A DNA stretch of 64,000 nucleotides, from assembly GCF_023283885.1 (NCBI RefSeq), contig NZ_JAKILA010000005.1:1-64000 (forward strand). The letters are read 5' to 3'. Within the stretch, counting starts at the first letter, position 1. The number at the start of each line of letters is the position of its first letter. The notes under the pieces were generated by a model. The model was not told the origin of the DNA. It worked only from the letters and a program-made list of their open reading frames with translations, and ran no database searches. Positions 28,833 to 38,442 of this stretch are shown here, one piece after another. The position numbers were made by a program, and so were the translations under genes. This stretch comes from Shewanella basaltis (lineage in GTDB: Bacteria > Pseudomonadota > Gammaproteobacteria > Enterobacterales > Shewanellaceae).

Positions 28833-29774
28833 ATGTGGATAGCATTGATGGCCATAGTGAATATTATTTTTCCGATTATGTTTATGGTTACACTTGGTTA
28901 TGGTCTGACTCGTGTGGGCTTTTTCAGTAAAGAACATATTGCCGGGATCAGTAAATTTACCTTTTATGTCAGTATTCCTGCGTTTTTATTTTCCAATATG
29001 TTAGCTGCGCCATTGGCGCAAAGTATTGATCCGTATTCCTTATTGGCTTTTTACATTCCTGTGTTACTGGTATTTGCAATCGGTTACCAAATTAATCGAT
29101 ATATTGGTCCTATAGCACAGCGTAATAGTGATGCTAGTGCCATTTATGCGTTAGGCTGCAGTTATTCTAATACCGTTATTGTTGGCTTGCCGGTCATTAC
29201 TGCGGCACTAGGCAAAGCAATGATTGGCTCAATATTTATGATCATTACTTTTCACAGTGCATTTTTATTTGCACTGACTTTTGTGTTGGCTGCTCGCTCG
29301 CAACAGCAAGGGTTTTCCTGGCGTAAATTTACACGATCTATGGTGTTAAATCCGGTCGTGTTAAGTATCAGTTTAGGCCTTGTCGCAAATGGTTTGAGTA
29401 TTGAATTAGGTCAACAACTTGATGAAGGCTTAGCATTATTAGCCAAGCCCGCACTTGCATGCGCCTTATTTGTTTTGGGTGCAAATCTGAGTTTTTATCG
29501 CATAGGTGAGCATTGGCGCTTGGCATTAATCGCCAGTGGGTTAAAAATACTATTGTTACCCGCCTTAGTGTATGTCATGGCGATGCAGGTGTTGCAATTA
29601 TCGTCCCAAAATACCACGATGCTTGTGTTGTTAAGTGCCTCACCATTAGGTGTTAATGCTTATCTGATTGCCACCGAAATTAAGCAACATCAAGCAACAT
29701 TAGGCAGTACGGTTGTATTGTCTACGTTGTTATCAGTGTTGAGCTTTAGTTTATGGCTGACGTGGTTAATCTAA
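28833..29774 (+). CDS. AEC-family (auxin efflux carrier-type) transporter
   Basis: The product has 313 residues and about ten hydrophobic helices in two five-helix halves. Features of bacterial AEC permeases include GYGLTRVGFF, FTFYVSIPAFLF, CSYSNTVIVGLPV and ASPLGVNAYLIAT, the crossover region. Family members move malate, other organic acids or amino-acid derivatives. The ATG at 28833 lies only 10 nt after the sucD terminator and has no clear ribosome site, so the start at 28848 is possible. It is likely a separate transcript. Confidence 0.8.
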   Translation: MWIALMAIVNIIFPIMFMVTLGYGLTRVGFFSKEHIAGISKFTFYVSIPAFLFSNMLAAPLAQSIDPYSLLAFYIPVLLVFAIGYQINRYIGPIAQRNSDASAIYALGCSYSNTVIVGLPVITAALGKAMIGSIFMIITFHSAFLFALTFVLAARSQQQGFSWRKFTRSMVLNPVVLSISLGLVANGLSIELGQQLDEGLALLAKPALACALFVLGANLSFYRIGEHWRLALIASGLKILLLPALVYVMAMQVLQLSSQNTTMLVLLSASPLGVNAYLIATEIKQHQATLGSTVVLSTLLSVLSFSLWLTWLI

Positions 29775-30058
29775 TAACTAACCTCAATACTGATTATAAT
29801 GAGATCGATTTTAGACCCTATTACAATAATAATCATTGTAGGTGCTGTCATCTATAGCAAGGTCATTTGAAGCCGTAATGGGGTTTGTGACACAGTCAGA
29901 AGGGCGAATTAATCAGCGTGGTTTTTAGGCTGTTTTAACGAATTAACGCAGGAGCCGTTGTCTGGCAGAGTATGCCTACAAAACACTGGCTTAAATACCG
30001 CACTGGTAATGCTCGCTAAGAGCACATGCTAATGCGGTTTGCATAAGCCATGGGCAAT
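29775..30058. other. Intergenic region with a Fur-box-like dyad and a nested hairpin, no ORF
   Basis: After the AEC stop codon there is a 19-bp dyad at 29822-29840, then about 150 bp without an ORF, then a two-level hairpin (CCGCA at 29998 with TGCGG at 30033; TGCTC at 30010 with GAGCA at 30020). A rightward structured RNA is possible but unproven. Confidence 0.4.
29822..29840. promoter_or_regulatory. Possible Fur box
   Basis: TACAATAATAATCATTGTA is an almost perfect palindrome and agrees with the classic 19-bp Fur box at 14 of 19 positions, including the whole AATCATT half. It lies between the 3' ends of the AEC gene and fur, not before an ORF. The location makes a protein-gene operator unlikely. 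Confidence 0.4.
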
Positions 30059-30087
30059 AAAAAACCAGCAACAGTGCTGGCTCTTTT
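30059..30087 (-). terminator. Terminator of fur
   Basis: On the reverse strand CCAGCA-CTGT-TGCTGG is followed by six T, 15 nt after the fur stop codon. Confidence 0.85.
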
Positions 30088-30101
30088 ACAATACGAATAG
30101 A

Positions 30102-30533
30102 CTATTCGTCTGCGTGATCACAAGTGTCGTTAGTGCAGTGTCCATAAAGGTATAAGCTGTGGTGAGTCAGTTTGATATTATGACGCATTGCTATTTCGTC
30201 TTGGCGACGCTCAATAACTTCATCTGTAAATTCAATTACTTTGTCGCAAGTTAAACACACTAAATGATCATGGTGTTGTTGTGTCGACATTTCAAACACA
30301 GCTTTTCCACTTTCAAAATGGTGGCGGTTTAAAATACCCGCATCATCAAATTGGTTTAATACTCTATAAACTGTCGCTAGGCCTATTTCTTCGCCCACTT
30401 CGAGTAACTTTTTGTATAAATCTTCGGCACTGATATGCTGATTTTCTGGATCTTGCATCAGTTCTAGAATTTTAACTCGCGGCAGGGTTATTTTTAATCC
30501 GGCTTTTTTGAGCGCTTGATTTCCATCTGTCAT
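30102..30533 (-). CDS. fur: Ferric uptake regulator
   Basis: 143 residues from the ATG at 30533 (MTDGNQALKKAGLKITLPR). The frame is open 44 codons further upstream, but that part does not resemble Fur. The DNA-binding winged helix ends near ATVYRVLNQFDDAGI. Metal ligands are in HHFESGKAVFE, QQHHDHLVCLTC and LYLYGHCTNDTC. It represses iron-uptake genes when Fe(II) is abundant. It is divergent from cobB over a 351-bp region and has its own terminator. Confidence 0.96.
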   Translation of the reverse strand: MTDGNQALKKAGLKITLPRVKILELMQDPENQHISAEDLYKKLLEVGEEIGLATVYRVLNQFDDAGILNRHHFESGKAVFEMSTQQHHDHLVCLTCDKVIEFTDEVIERRQDEIAMRHNIKLTHHSLYLYGHCTNDTCDHADE

Positions 30534-30884
30534 TGCTAATCTCTTGATTGCAGAACCCATCGGTTCATCGGTGGATAATCTAATCATTATATGTCTTGAA
30601 GTTAAAAACATAAACCTCTTAACACGGTTAATCAACTTATAAACAAAATATTTAGTCAAACACATACTTATTTCATATTTTTTGCGCTAAATCACTAAAA
30701 TTGCTGCAATAAGCTTACTTATACTAAGGGATTATTGTGTCCAGTGGTTGTTAAGATATGATGGTTTTTTGAAAAAAATGGTTTTTTAACGCAATAATTG
30801 CCTTTTTTCATCATGCGATTTTGTAAAAAGTGATACTGTAAACTCAGATATAAAAATCAACTACAAGAATAAAAAGGACCTAAC
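30534..30884. promoter_or_regulatory. fur-cobB divergent promoter region
   Basis: 351 A+T-rich bases must hold both promoters. A short direct repeat ATGGTTTTTT (about 30761 and 30778) is visible. No convincing Fur, CRP or Fnr box was found. AAAGGACC precedes the cobB ATG. Confidence 0.5.
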
Positions 30885-31619
30885 ATGTATCGGCAAATTG
30901 TGGTCCTGACCGGCGCGGGGATATCAGCTGAGTCAGGGATTAAAACCTTTAGAGATCAACATGGATTGTGGGAAGAGCATCACATTGAAGATGTCGCCAC
31001 GCCCGAAGGTTATGCTCGCGATATTGAGTTAGTTGAACGTTTTTATAATACCCGCTGGCAACAACTACATGGTGGCGGTGTTGAGCCTAATGCCGCCCAT
31101 TTAGCATTAGCAAAGCTTGAAGCTGAATTTGATGGCGAACTATTAGTGATTACGCAAAATGTGGATGATTTGCATGAGCGTGCGGGATCACGTCGACTTT
31201 TGCACATGCACGGTGAGCTTTCTAAAGGACGTTGTCCGCAGTCTTTACAGACGTTTATATTACGTGAACCTTTTGGTGTTGATAATTGTTGTACTTGTTG
31301 CATCCCCGCACGGCGATTACGGCCACATATTGTGTGGTTTGGTGAAATGCCATTTGGTATGGATAGAATCCATGATGCGTTAGACCGTTGCGATTTATTT
31401 ATTGCGATTGGCACTTCGGGGACCGTGTATCCTGCAGCTGGTTTTGTCGACTCGGCAAATCATCATGGTGCACAAACGGTAGAGGTGAATTTATTGACTG
31501 CAGATAGACACAGTCAGTTTCAATACCATTTTACCGGTAAAGCAGGTGAAGTAGTGCCGCAATTAGTTGAGCAGATTTTAGCGGGGAAGGTGATAAGCAG
31601 TGACACAATTAATGAATAA
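30885..31619 (+). CDS. cobB: NAD-dependent protein deacylase (sirtuin)
   Basis: The product has 244 residues of the class III sirtuin fold. NAD-binding GAGISAESGIKTFRD is at about residue 10, QNVDDLHERAG at about 90, catalytic HMHGEL at about 107, the zinc cysteines at RCPQ and CCTCC, and GTSGTVYPAAGF at about 180. The FYNTR segment carries the Tyr and Arg that in class III enzymes favour removal of succinyl and malonyl groups as well as acetyl. It removes acyl marks from lysines. An AAAGGA site precedes the start. Its 3' end overlaps the kinase gene, so the two are co-expressed. Confidence 0.93.
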   Translation: MYRQIVVLTGAGISAESGIKTFRDQHGLWEEHHIEDVATPEGYARDIELVERFYNTRWQQLHGGGVEPNAAHLALAKLEAEFDGELLVITQNVDDLHERAGSRRLLHMHGELSKGRCPQSLQTFILREPFGVDNCCTCCIPARRLRPHIVWFGEMPFGMDRIHDALDRCDLFIAIGTSGTVYPAAGFVDSANHHGAQTVEVNLLTADRHSQFQYHFTGKAGEVVPQLVEQILAGKVISSDTINE

Positions 31620-32076
31620 TACCGCTAAACCCTGCGTAGCGATTATTATGCGGGGTTTGCCGGGCAGTGGTAAATCTTACTGGGTGGAGCAGTATATTAA
31701 TGCATTAGGCATTGAGCAGTCTTTACACATTCGTCAGTATGGTTATTTTTCGACTGATGATTATTTCATGGAAAATGGGCTATACCAATTTAATCCGCAA
31801 AAATTGGCGCAATATCATCAAGCCAATTTAACCGCTTTTATTAATGCTATGGCTCGCGCAGAACCTGTGGTGATTTGTGACAATACCAATGTCGCTAAAT
31901 GGGAGTTTATGGCCTATGAAGCGGCAGCCAAGGCTTTAGGGTATCAGATCAGGGTGGTATTGGTGGGGCAGCCTAAGGATGCACAGCATCAGCAATTATG
32001 TGCTGAGCGCAATCGACACCATGTGCCATTAGCCCATATTCAGAAAATGGGTCATTTATTTGAAATCGAATCGTAG
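31600..32076 (+). CDS. P-loop kinase-like protein (N4BP2/zeta-like fold)
   Basis: About 158 residues if the GTG at 31600 is used; ATG at 31612 is an alternative. The Walker A is MRGLPGSGKSYW (about residue 22), then STDDYF, and VVICDNTNVAKWEF (about 93), a strand-plus-Asp layout shared by polynucleotide-kinase and N4BP2L-type proteins. The C-terminal part RNRHHVPLAHIQKM resembles the lid that binds phosphate. The start lies inside cobB, indicating translational coupling. The substrate is unknown. A terminator shared with the convergent cpdB gene follows. Confidence 0.7.
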   Translation: MTQLMNNTAKPCVAIIMRGLPGSGKSYWVEQYINALGIEQSLHIRQYGYFSTDDYFMENGLYQFNPQKLAQYHQANLTAFINAMARAEPVVICDNTNVAKWEFMAYEAAAKALGYQIRVVLVGQPKDAQHQQLCAERNRHHVPLAHIQKMGHLFEIES

Positions 32077-32087
32077 TTTTTAGACAA

Positions 32088-32115
32088 TAAAAAAGGCGCG
32101 GTTAGCGCCTTTTTG
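32088..32115. terminator. Bidirectional terminator between convergent genes
   Basis: AAAAAAGGCGC-GGTTA-GCGCCTTTTT serves both the kinase gene and the cpdB gene. Confidence 0.85.
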
Positions 32116-32131
32116 TACTTTGTGGTTAGGG

Positions 32132-34225
32132 TTATTGAGCTGAAACAGGGGTGGTTAAGTCAATACTGTAAATGGCAAAACCGGCCACAACGGTGTCACT
32201 TGCGGGTAATTTTACCATTTTACGTTGTTGATTTTCTGCCACAAATTTGTCAGCAATTTCGCTGTCTTGGGTTTCAAAACGAATATCTAAGGCCACAGTG
32301 GCATTGTCGATTGTTTTGAAGTCCCAGTTGTAATCAGCAGATGGGTCAACCATTGCGTCATAGCCGCCAGCAGCATTAGGTTGTGATTGCTCTGTAATAT
32401 AAGCCGATAGTGCATCACGGTTGGTGTCTGGCAGTTCTAGTACAACGTGATCAGAACCTGTTCCAGCAAACGATCCTCCAAAGGCACGGTAGTTATTTGA
32501 TGCGACAATAAATGACATCGCAGCTAATTCATCACCGGTAATCACAGTCCCGTCTGGAGCCGTGTAGGCTAGGTCAACAATGCGGTTTGCTTCTGCATTA
32601 ACAACAACACAACTGCGATCAAACTTACTTGGTTGGGTAACGTCAATTTTATACGTTAAGCCATCAATCACATCAAAGTTATAGGTCGGATGACCTGCAC
32701 GGTTAATCAAGTTTTGTGGTGTGCTGATTGTAGGGTCGATTTGATTAAATTGGTTAGCTGAACATTCTAGCCAATCTTTAAGTTCAGCACCCGTTGCTTT
32801 AACCGCTACCATAGTATTTGGGTAAAGGTATAAATCAGCGGCATTTTTGTAAGACAAGTTACCAGCATCTACTTGCACATATTGGCTTGCATCACCTTCA
32901 GCATAACGTCCACCGGCTTTGAACGGTGCAGAAGCTGATAGAATGGGTAGGTCTTTTAAATCATCCGTGATTAAGGCTTTAACGCGCGCAATTTGTGCAT
33001 TAGAGACAATTTGAACCGTAGGATCATCTTGTACCAAGGTGAGGAAGCTATACATGTCTGCTGCGGCAACACCAATAGGCTGACTGACATAATCAATAGT
33101 ACCGTTATGCTCAACTTCTATTGCATCACGTAAGCTTGATTCACCTTCAACCAAGGCAACTTTATTTGCGTTGTCATAGATTGGACGTGCTTTCGCTGTT
33201 GATTCTTCATGAATGACAATCCATTTTCCTTCTACTTGACGTAAGACTAAATCGATAACACCTAAGTTATCTCCCCAGCGGCCCGGCATGACGGCTGGTA
33301 TACCGTTTAATAAACCTTTGTCTACATCTGTATTTGGTAAGTCGCTGTACGTTGCTGATGGGAAAACAGAGTGGCTATGGCCAAAGAAAATAGCATCAAT
33401 ACCGTCAACATTGGTTAATGCATAAGTGGCGTTTTCTGCCCATGGATCACCAGGGTTTTCGCTTGAGCCGATACCTGAATGGGGAATGGCTAAAATAATA
33501 TCAGCGCCTTCGGCTTTCATTTGTGGTACAAATTTATTTGCCGCTTGAACAATGCCCAGTACTTCTACTTTTCCGTCTAAGTTTGCCTTATCCCACTGTA
33601 AAATCTGCGGTGGAACAAACCCGATGTAACCAATTTTAATGGTATGTTCATTACCGTCAACGTCAGTAACAACTTTATCTTTGATAATATATGGGGTAAA
33701 CATGTTTTCATTAAATAACACATCATCCCAACAGCCGTCTTTGTCAGCACAAATGACGTTAGCATTAATATAAGGGAAGTTAGCACCGTCTAAGGATTGC
33801 TCTAGAAATGATAAACCATAGTTAAACTCATGGTTACCAATATTTCCCACGTCATAGCTAAGCGTATTCATCGCTTTATAAACAGGGTGAGTATCGGTAA
33901 GCATATTGCTGTCGGTTTTAAATTTATTAGCAACATAGTCACCCATTGGGCTACCTTGTAATAAGTCACCGTTGTCCACTAATACAGAGTTAGTCACTTC
34001 AGCGCGCGCCGCATTAATTAAACTGGCGGTGCGAACCAAACCAATGGTTTTATCCTCTTTACCAGAATAATAGTTGTAATCCATCATATTAGTATGTAAA
34101 TCAGTGGTTTCCATAACACGTAATTTAATGTCTGCCGCCACTGTATCTTTACTGTCATTGGATCCGCAAGCGCCTAGCCCCAGAGTGGATGCAACCACAA
34201 CAGCAAGTATTTTTTTATTTAGCAT
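32132..34225 (-). CDS. cpdB: 2',3'-cyclic-nucleotide phosphodiesterase / 3'-nucleotidase, lipoprotein
   Basis: 697 residues from the ATG at 34225 (MLNKKILAVVVAS), behind AGAGAGAG; a longer frame lacks support. Lipobox LGAC at about residue 20. The metallophosphatase domain shows TTDLHTNMMDYNYY, DNGDLLQGSP, GNHEFNYG and GHSHSVFP; the C-terminal 5'-nucleotidase domain has GGRYAEGDA, YLYPNTM and ASNNYRAFGG. It would break down cyclic and 3' nucleotides outside the cytoplasm and release phosphate. The usual enterobacterial protein has a plain signal peptide; here lipid anchoring is predicted. It is a single gene. Confidence 0.9.
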   Translation of the reverse strand: MLNKKILAVVVASTLGLGACGSNDSKDTVAADIKLRVMETTDLHTNMMDYNYYSGKEDKTIGLVRTASLINAARAEVTNSVLVDNGDLLQGSPMGDYVANKFKTDSNMLTDTHPVYKAMNTLSYDVGNIGNHEFNYGLSFLEQSLDGANFPYINANVICADKDGCWDDVLFNENMFTPYIIKDKVVTDVDGNEHTIKIGYIGFVPPQILQWDKANLDGKVEVLGIVQAANKFVPQMKAEGADIILAIPHSGIGSSENPGDPWAENATYALTNVDGIDAIFFGHSHSVFPSATYSDLPNTDVDKGLLNGIPAVMPGRWGDNLGVIDLVLRQVEGKWIVIHEESTAKARPIYDNANKVALVEGESSLRDAIEVEHNGTIDYVSQPIGVAAADMYSFLTLVQDDPTVQIVSNAQIARVKALITDDLKDLPILSASAPFKAGGRYAEGDASQYVQVDAGNLSYKNAADLYLYPNTMVAVKATGAELKDWLECSANQFNQIDPTISTPQNLINRAGHPTYNFDVIDGLTYKIDVTQPSKFDRSCVVVNAEANRIVDLAYTAPDGTVITGDELAAMSFIVASNNYRAFGGSFAGTGSDHVVLELPDTNRDALSAYITEQSQPNAAGGYDAMVDPSADYNWDFKTIDNATVALDIRFETQDSEIADKFVAENQQRKMVKLPASDTVVAGFAIYSIDLTTPVSAQ

Positions 34226-34752
34226 AATTCTCTCTCTTTTTATTTGACCCCGGGACATATTTTGTCGTGTGTCCCTTATGTAGCGTTAACATCATTTACC
34301 TATTTTGATAATAAAATGAAAACACGGTCGTGATTATAAGCATAATTCGTGAATAAATTGTGATGAAACGCTAAATTAAGTCGATTAATAAGTGAGAGTG
34401 CTCAATTGTTAGGCGTAATTAGTGGTGTTTATACTATTGAAGAGTTTATTTTTATAGCGTTAAATATAAGTAAGTTAAAGTGTATATTTTAAATTCATAA
34501 TTAATTATGAATTTAAAACATGAATAAAATAAATTGTTTAACTGTTAACTATTCATAAATAGAGCGTAAGTATTCTAACGGTTAATATATTATTGGTGGT
34601 GAAATGAGTCTTCGCCGAAAGTATATTTAACGAATATGTCTGTAGTAATTACATTGATGTAAACGCTTTCATTAAGGCAATAAAAAACCGAGTAACATAA
34701 GTGTTACTCGGTTTATTTAACCATAATATCATTGCATTGATGGCAAATTATA
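34226..34752. other. A+T-rich gap with a strong terminator hairpin
   Basis: 527 bp lie upstream of cpdB and downstream of the binding-protein gene. Most is very A+T-rich and presumably holds the cpdB promoter; no operator was recognised. The only clear structure is the hairpin at 34685-34714. Confidence 0.6.
34685..34714 (-). terminator. Terminator of the MCP-porin-binding protein operon
   Basis: Perfect 13-bp arms AAACCGAGTAACA and TGTTACTCGGTTT with a 4-nt loop; on the reverse strand the stem is followed by more T. It lies 38 nt past the stop codon at 34753. Confidence 0.85.
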
Positions 34753-35148
34753 TTACGGTTTTAAAATCACTTTAACTGTCGCATCGACATCAGCTTCATC
34801 GATATAACCAATAGCATTTGGGTTACTTGCTACAGCAGATTTCATTGCAGCAGCACTTGGAACCGTGGCGGGTGGGTTTCCTTTACCAGTAAAAACCTGT
34901 TTTGACCAAAAAGCTTTTAATTGAGAATCAGATTTACCCGTTACAGCTTGATGAAACTCACTGCGTGTGGGGTTGCCTTCTTCAAGCTCATACACAACAA
35001 CAGAGGAGTCGCCTTTACCTAAAAAAGCTTTTTTGGCATCATTTGCTGACAAATTGCCAGCCGCTGGATTACCAATGACTACCACGGCAGCATTGGCAGA
35101 AACAATAGCAGATAAGCTGATTGCTAAAACACTAAGTAACGTTTTCAT
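34753..35148 (-). CDS. Small periplasmic phosphate-binding-protein-like protein
   Basis: 131 residues with a signal peptide (cut near SANA-AVVVIG). The mature part has SANDAKKAFLGKG, then EFHQAV, LKAFWSKQVFTGKG and NAIGYIDEADVD, the pattern of the short PstS-like (PBP_like_2) proteins that are about half the size of a true PstS. It lies 11 nt after the porin gene and is the last gene of an MCP-porin operon. I infer it catches a ligand in the periplasm for the porin or the chemoreceptor, but the ligand (phosphate or another oxyanion) cannot be read. Confidence 0.75.
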   Translation of the reverse strand: MKTLLSVLAISLSAIVSANAAVVVIGNPAAGNLSANDAKKAFLGKGDSSVVVYELEEGNPTRSEFHQAVTGKSDSQLKAFWSKQVFTGKGNPPATVPSAAAMKSAVASNPNAIGYIDEADVDATVKVILKP

Positions 35149-35159
35149 TTAGACACTCC

Positions 35160-36344
35160 TTAGAATACTGCGTCAAATTTAACGGTGTAGATTAAGGTGT
35201 CATCGTAAATGAATTTACCTGTTGTTGTGTCAAGGCTGTTATTGAGGAATCCACCTGAGGTGTCACCAAAATCATCGGCATAGGTAATATCAAACTTAAC
35301 CGCAACGTTATCGATAGCATCCCAACGCAAGCCTAAGCTGTATGCCATACGTTCCGCATTGAAGGCTATCATTTGAATGGCTGCTGCTTGAGATAATGGT
35401 AAACGCTCGTCATTATCTTGGGTTTTCATGTAAGCAACAGTGACATAAGGCGTAAATTCTTTAATACGGTAACCTAATGTTAAATAACCTGAGTCCGTAT
35501 CAGGGTAGGCTGCATCAACTTCAATGCGTGTCCATTCGGTAATGGCAATGACTTCACCGTTATCATAACTTGCACCTACACCTGTGAACGAGCCGGTATC
35601 GTCAACAAGTTGCAGAACGGTATAATCGGCTTCGCTTGTTACACTGCCATCAAATTTGGCTTGACCGTACACTGCACGTAACGTCCATGTTTCATCTGTC
35701 CAGTTGACGTTGGCGCCGATGAGGTTACTGACATCAGTGCCAGTACTTTTCACTTTAGATTCGCCGCCAAACATTTGCATTGTTAATGTTGAGTCATCCA
35801 AATCAACATCATACGATACACCACCACCGGTATATGATGAGAATGGCACAGCGCCGTACACTTCTTCTGGCGGACGCGCAAAGGGCTGTGCGTAGCCAAC
35901 GTCTAGGTAGTCTGAATACATGTATAAGGGCACACGTAGTTTACCGCCACGAAGTTTAACTCCATTTTCAAAACGGTGAGATAAATATGCCCATTCGGCT
36001 TCAACTTCCCAGTCGTATTCGCCACGCATCATTAACTGTAATACAGCTTGAGTACGGTCAGAAATATCGAATGTGGCTTGTAAACCAACTTTGCTGTCTT
36101 CACTGAAGTTTGCACTCGTGTCAGCACTGTTATAGCCTGCATCATTATCAGAGCTAATATAAGCACCACTGATAAAACCATTCAGTTTCACTTTATCTTT
36201 AAGGTTTGCATTTTGCTGAGATTGTAATGCTTGAATTTGCTGTTCTAATTTGGCAATTTTTGCATCAGCGTCGTCAGCCAGAGCAATACTCGGTGCCATT
36301 GCAATGGAAATTGCGACAGGCAACGCTTTCAAATTAAATTTCAT
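35160..36344 (-). CDS. Outer-membrane porin with N-terminal coiled coil
   Basis: 394 residues, signal peptide cut near SIALA-DD. A short coiled coil (DAKIAKLEQQIQALQSQQ) follows, as in trimeric phosphate/pyrophosphate-type porins. Then come alternating beta strands rich in Tyr and Asp, and the terminal phenylalanine of outer-membrane barrels (TVKFDAVF). An acidic loop set suggests cation or metal contact but is not proof of ligand. It is the middle gene of the operon, 75 nt after the chemoreceptor and 11 nt before the binding-protein gene. Confidence 0.8.
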   Translation of the reverse strand: MKFNLKALPVAISIAMAPSIALADDADAKIAKLEQQIQALQSQQNANLKDKVKLNGFISGAYISSDNDAGYNSADTSANFSEDSKVGLQATFDISDRTQAVLQLMMRGEYDWEVEAEWAYLSHRFENGVKLRGGKLRVPLYMYSDYLDVGYAQPFARPPEEVYGAVPFSSYTGGGVSYDVDLDDSTLTMQMFGGESKVKSTGTDVSNLIGANVNWTDETWTLRAVYGQAKFDGSVTSEADYTVLQLVDDTGSFTGVGASYDNGEVIAITEWTRIEVDAAYPDTDSGYLTLGYRIKEFTPYVTVAYMKTQDNDERLPLSQAAAIQMIAFNAERMAYSLGLRWDAIDNVAVKFDITYADDFGDTSGGFLNNSLDTTTGKFIYDDTLIYTVKFDAVF

Positions 36345-36418
36345 GTTGTGACTCCTGGTTATTACTCATCATTCGCCTAAAAGGCTCATTTTTATAATGG
36401 TTCTCGCCGACAATTTAA

Positions 36419-38035
36419 TTAAACCTTAAATTGGTTTGTGATAAATTGCAGTTTTTCACTTACGTTTTGGATATCGACGCTTATGCCGCCCATATCCGTT
36501 GTTGTCGCCCTGACTTTTTGCGCACTGCTTTCCATCTCTGCCACATATTGCTGAATTAATACTGACGTATTATGTTGCTCTTCTGTGGCTGCGGCAATTT
36601 GATCGTTTACTTCTGATATTGCACTGACTTTATTGGTAATACTGGTTAAAGCATCACCTGCTGTTGACGTTGATTGAACCCCTTTTTCAGCAGTTTCAAT
36701 ACCTCTTTGCATAGCATCAACGGCCTGTTTTGATGTCGTTGTCAGTTCTTTTAATACCGTTTGTATCTCTTGAGTTGAGGTTTGTGTGCGTGAAGCTAGT
36801 GTTCTTACCTCATCGGCTACGACCGCAAACCCTCTGCCATGTTCACCTGCTCTTGCTGCTTCGATGGCGGCATTGAGTGCTAATAAATTCGTTTGGTCTG
36901 CAATGCTGCGTATGGTGTCGAGGATGCCATTCACTTTGTGGGTAAAGGCGTCTAATTGATTAACGACTACCGCAGTGGTTTGTACTTCATTGGCCAAGGT
37001 TTTTATGGTAGCAACGGCATCATTAACTATCACAAAGCCTTTTTTGGCCTCAGTATTTGCGTTTTCAGCTTCTAATGCTGCGCTGGAAGCGTATTCTGCA
37101 ATATGGGTTACGCTCACAAACATTTCTTTCATTGCATGCGATATTTGTTCAATTGCCGCATTTTGCTGCTCAACATTGATACCACTTTGTTGACTACCAT
37201 TTAATAAGCTTAGCGCTACTTCATTTAAGTGTTCTGTTGTGTGCTTAGTATCGGCAATAGATGATTGAAGTTTAGTAATAAATTGATTAAACCAGTAAAC
37301 AAGTTCGGCAATCTCATCTTTACCTTGGTACTGTATCCGAGAGCGTAAATCGCCTTCACCTTCAGAGATATTTCTTAGCGATTGAGTCACACTATCAATT
37401 GTGCTGATAATAGAGCGATTAACCAATAATCCGACGGCTATCATTACTAGGGTTGCCACGACACCGACGAGCAATACACTGTTTTCTGCTTGCTCGCTAC
37501 TGGATATTGTTGTTTGGATTTGCTGTTCAAATTGCTCTGAGTAGGCTTGTTTTTTGTCAATAAACTGTTTCACTAACCCTTGATAGCGTTTGGCATTTTC
37601 AGCGGCTTGCGTTTGTATTTTACTGAAATCAACATCATCTTTAAGAAATTCTGCAGCCAAACTTTTGGCGTTATTATGATAAAGCGCTAACTCGTTTTTT
37701 TGTTGTTGAACATGGCTGAGCTCTGATGGCAGTAATACTGACAACTCAGTTAGATTGTCAGTGATGTCTTTCACCATTTTTGCCGCAATGTCTAAACTGT
37801 CTTCTTCACCTGTGGTAATCGCAGACTGGATAGTTTGATCGAGTTGTAATAACAGACCTTGGTTAACCGTCGCTAAATTAAGCGCAGGGTAGAGTTGGTT
37901 TTGGATGCCATTTAATCGTTGGGCATTTTGGTCGCCTGTTTGGTTGTTAATGATTAATGAAATCACAAACGACACAATAGCGACTATGGTGAGCAGGGCA
38001 ATTCTATGCCTTATTTTTAAATGAGTGAGTTGCAT
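36419..38035 (-). CDS. Methyl-accepting chemotaxis protein
   Basis: The product has 538 residues. One helix at about 13-30 and a second at about 180-202 bracket a helical periplasmic sensor of about 150 residues. A HAMP domain ([19 protein letters not shown], about 215-265) follows. The signalling hairpin has the invariant [20 protein letters not shown] (about 395-415). There is no C-terminal NWETF-type pentapeptide. It binds a stimulus outside and passes it to CheA/CheW. It is first in an operon with the porin and the PstS-like protein, an arrangement suggesting that all three deal with the same ligand. Confidence 0.9.
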   Translation of the reverse strand: MQLTHLKIRHRIALLTIVAIVSFVISLIINNQTGDQNAQRLNGIQNQLYPALNLATVNQGLLLQLDQTIQSAITTGEEDSLDIAAKMVKDITDNLTELSVLLPSELSHVQQQKNELALYHNNAKSLAAEFLKDDVDFSKIQTQAAENAKRYQGLVKQFIDKKQAYSEQFEQQIQTTISSSEQAENSVLLVGVVATLVMIAVGLLVNRSIISTIDSVTQSLRNISEGEGDLRSRIQYQGKDEIAELVYWFNQFITKLQSSIADTKHTTEHLNEVALSLLNGSQQSGINVEQQNAAIEQISHAMKEMFVSVTHIAEYASSAALEAENANTEAKKGFVIVNDAVATIKTLANEVQTTAVVVNQLDAFTHKVNGILDTIRSIADQTNLLALNAAIEAARAGEHGRGFAVVADEVRTLASRTQTSTQEIQTVLKELTTTSKQAVDAMQRGIETAEKGVQSTSTAGDALTSITNKVSAISEVNDQIAAATEEQHNTSVLIQQYVAEMESSAQKVRATTTDMGGISVDIQNVSEKLQFITNQFKV

Positions 38036-38442
38036 AGTACCTTTTCATAGCAAGTTGGCGACAAGTTAATAATATCATTTAAAAAAATTGGATGAAATTA
38101 CTAATAAAAACCTAGTTTTACTCTAGGTTGCAGTAAGTATGGACATTGATGACAAGAATGCAATTTATTGTTGTTTAAATATAAAAAGGTGAGTAATTTA
38201 AATTAATAAAAAGCTGGTTTAATCCATTGAAAATATTAGATTTATATGAGTTGTAAAAACATGGCGTGTTTACTGTTTTTTATGAAAGTGTTTAATTTGA
38301 ACGTGGCTAGAAATAAAATTGTGCTTAAAATGCCGCGATTGTTTATTTATATCTTTAAGTTTGCATACCATAACAATTGAGTCTCAATAATGGCGACTGC
38401 TCATCAGTCGCCATTAATAATGTGCTTAGCGTACCTTTATTT
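38036..38442. other. A+T-rich gap between MCP operon and ggt
   Basis: 407 bp lie upstream of the MCP and downstream of ggt. No gene is seen. The only structure is the perfect 12-bp hairpin at 38388-38416; the rest is low-complexity A+T. Confidence 0.6.
38388..38416 (-). terminator. Strong hairpin after ggt, probable terminator
   Basis: Arms TAATGGCGACTG and CAGTCGCCATTA are perfect with a 5-nt loop. It lies 26 nt past the ggt stop codon. The reverse strand lacks a long T-run, so termination efficiency is uncertain. Confidence 0.6.
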
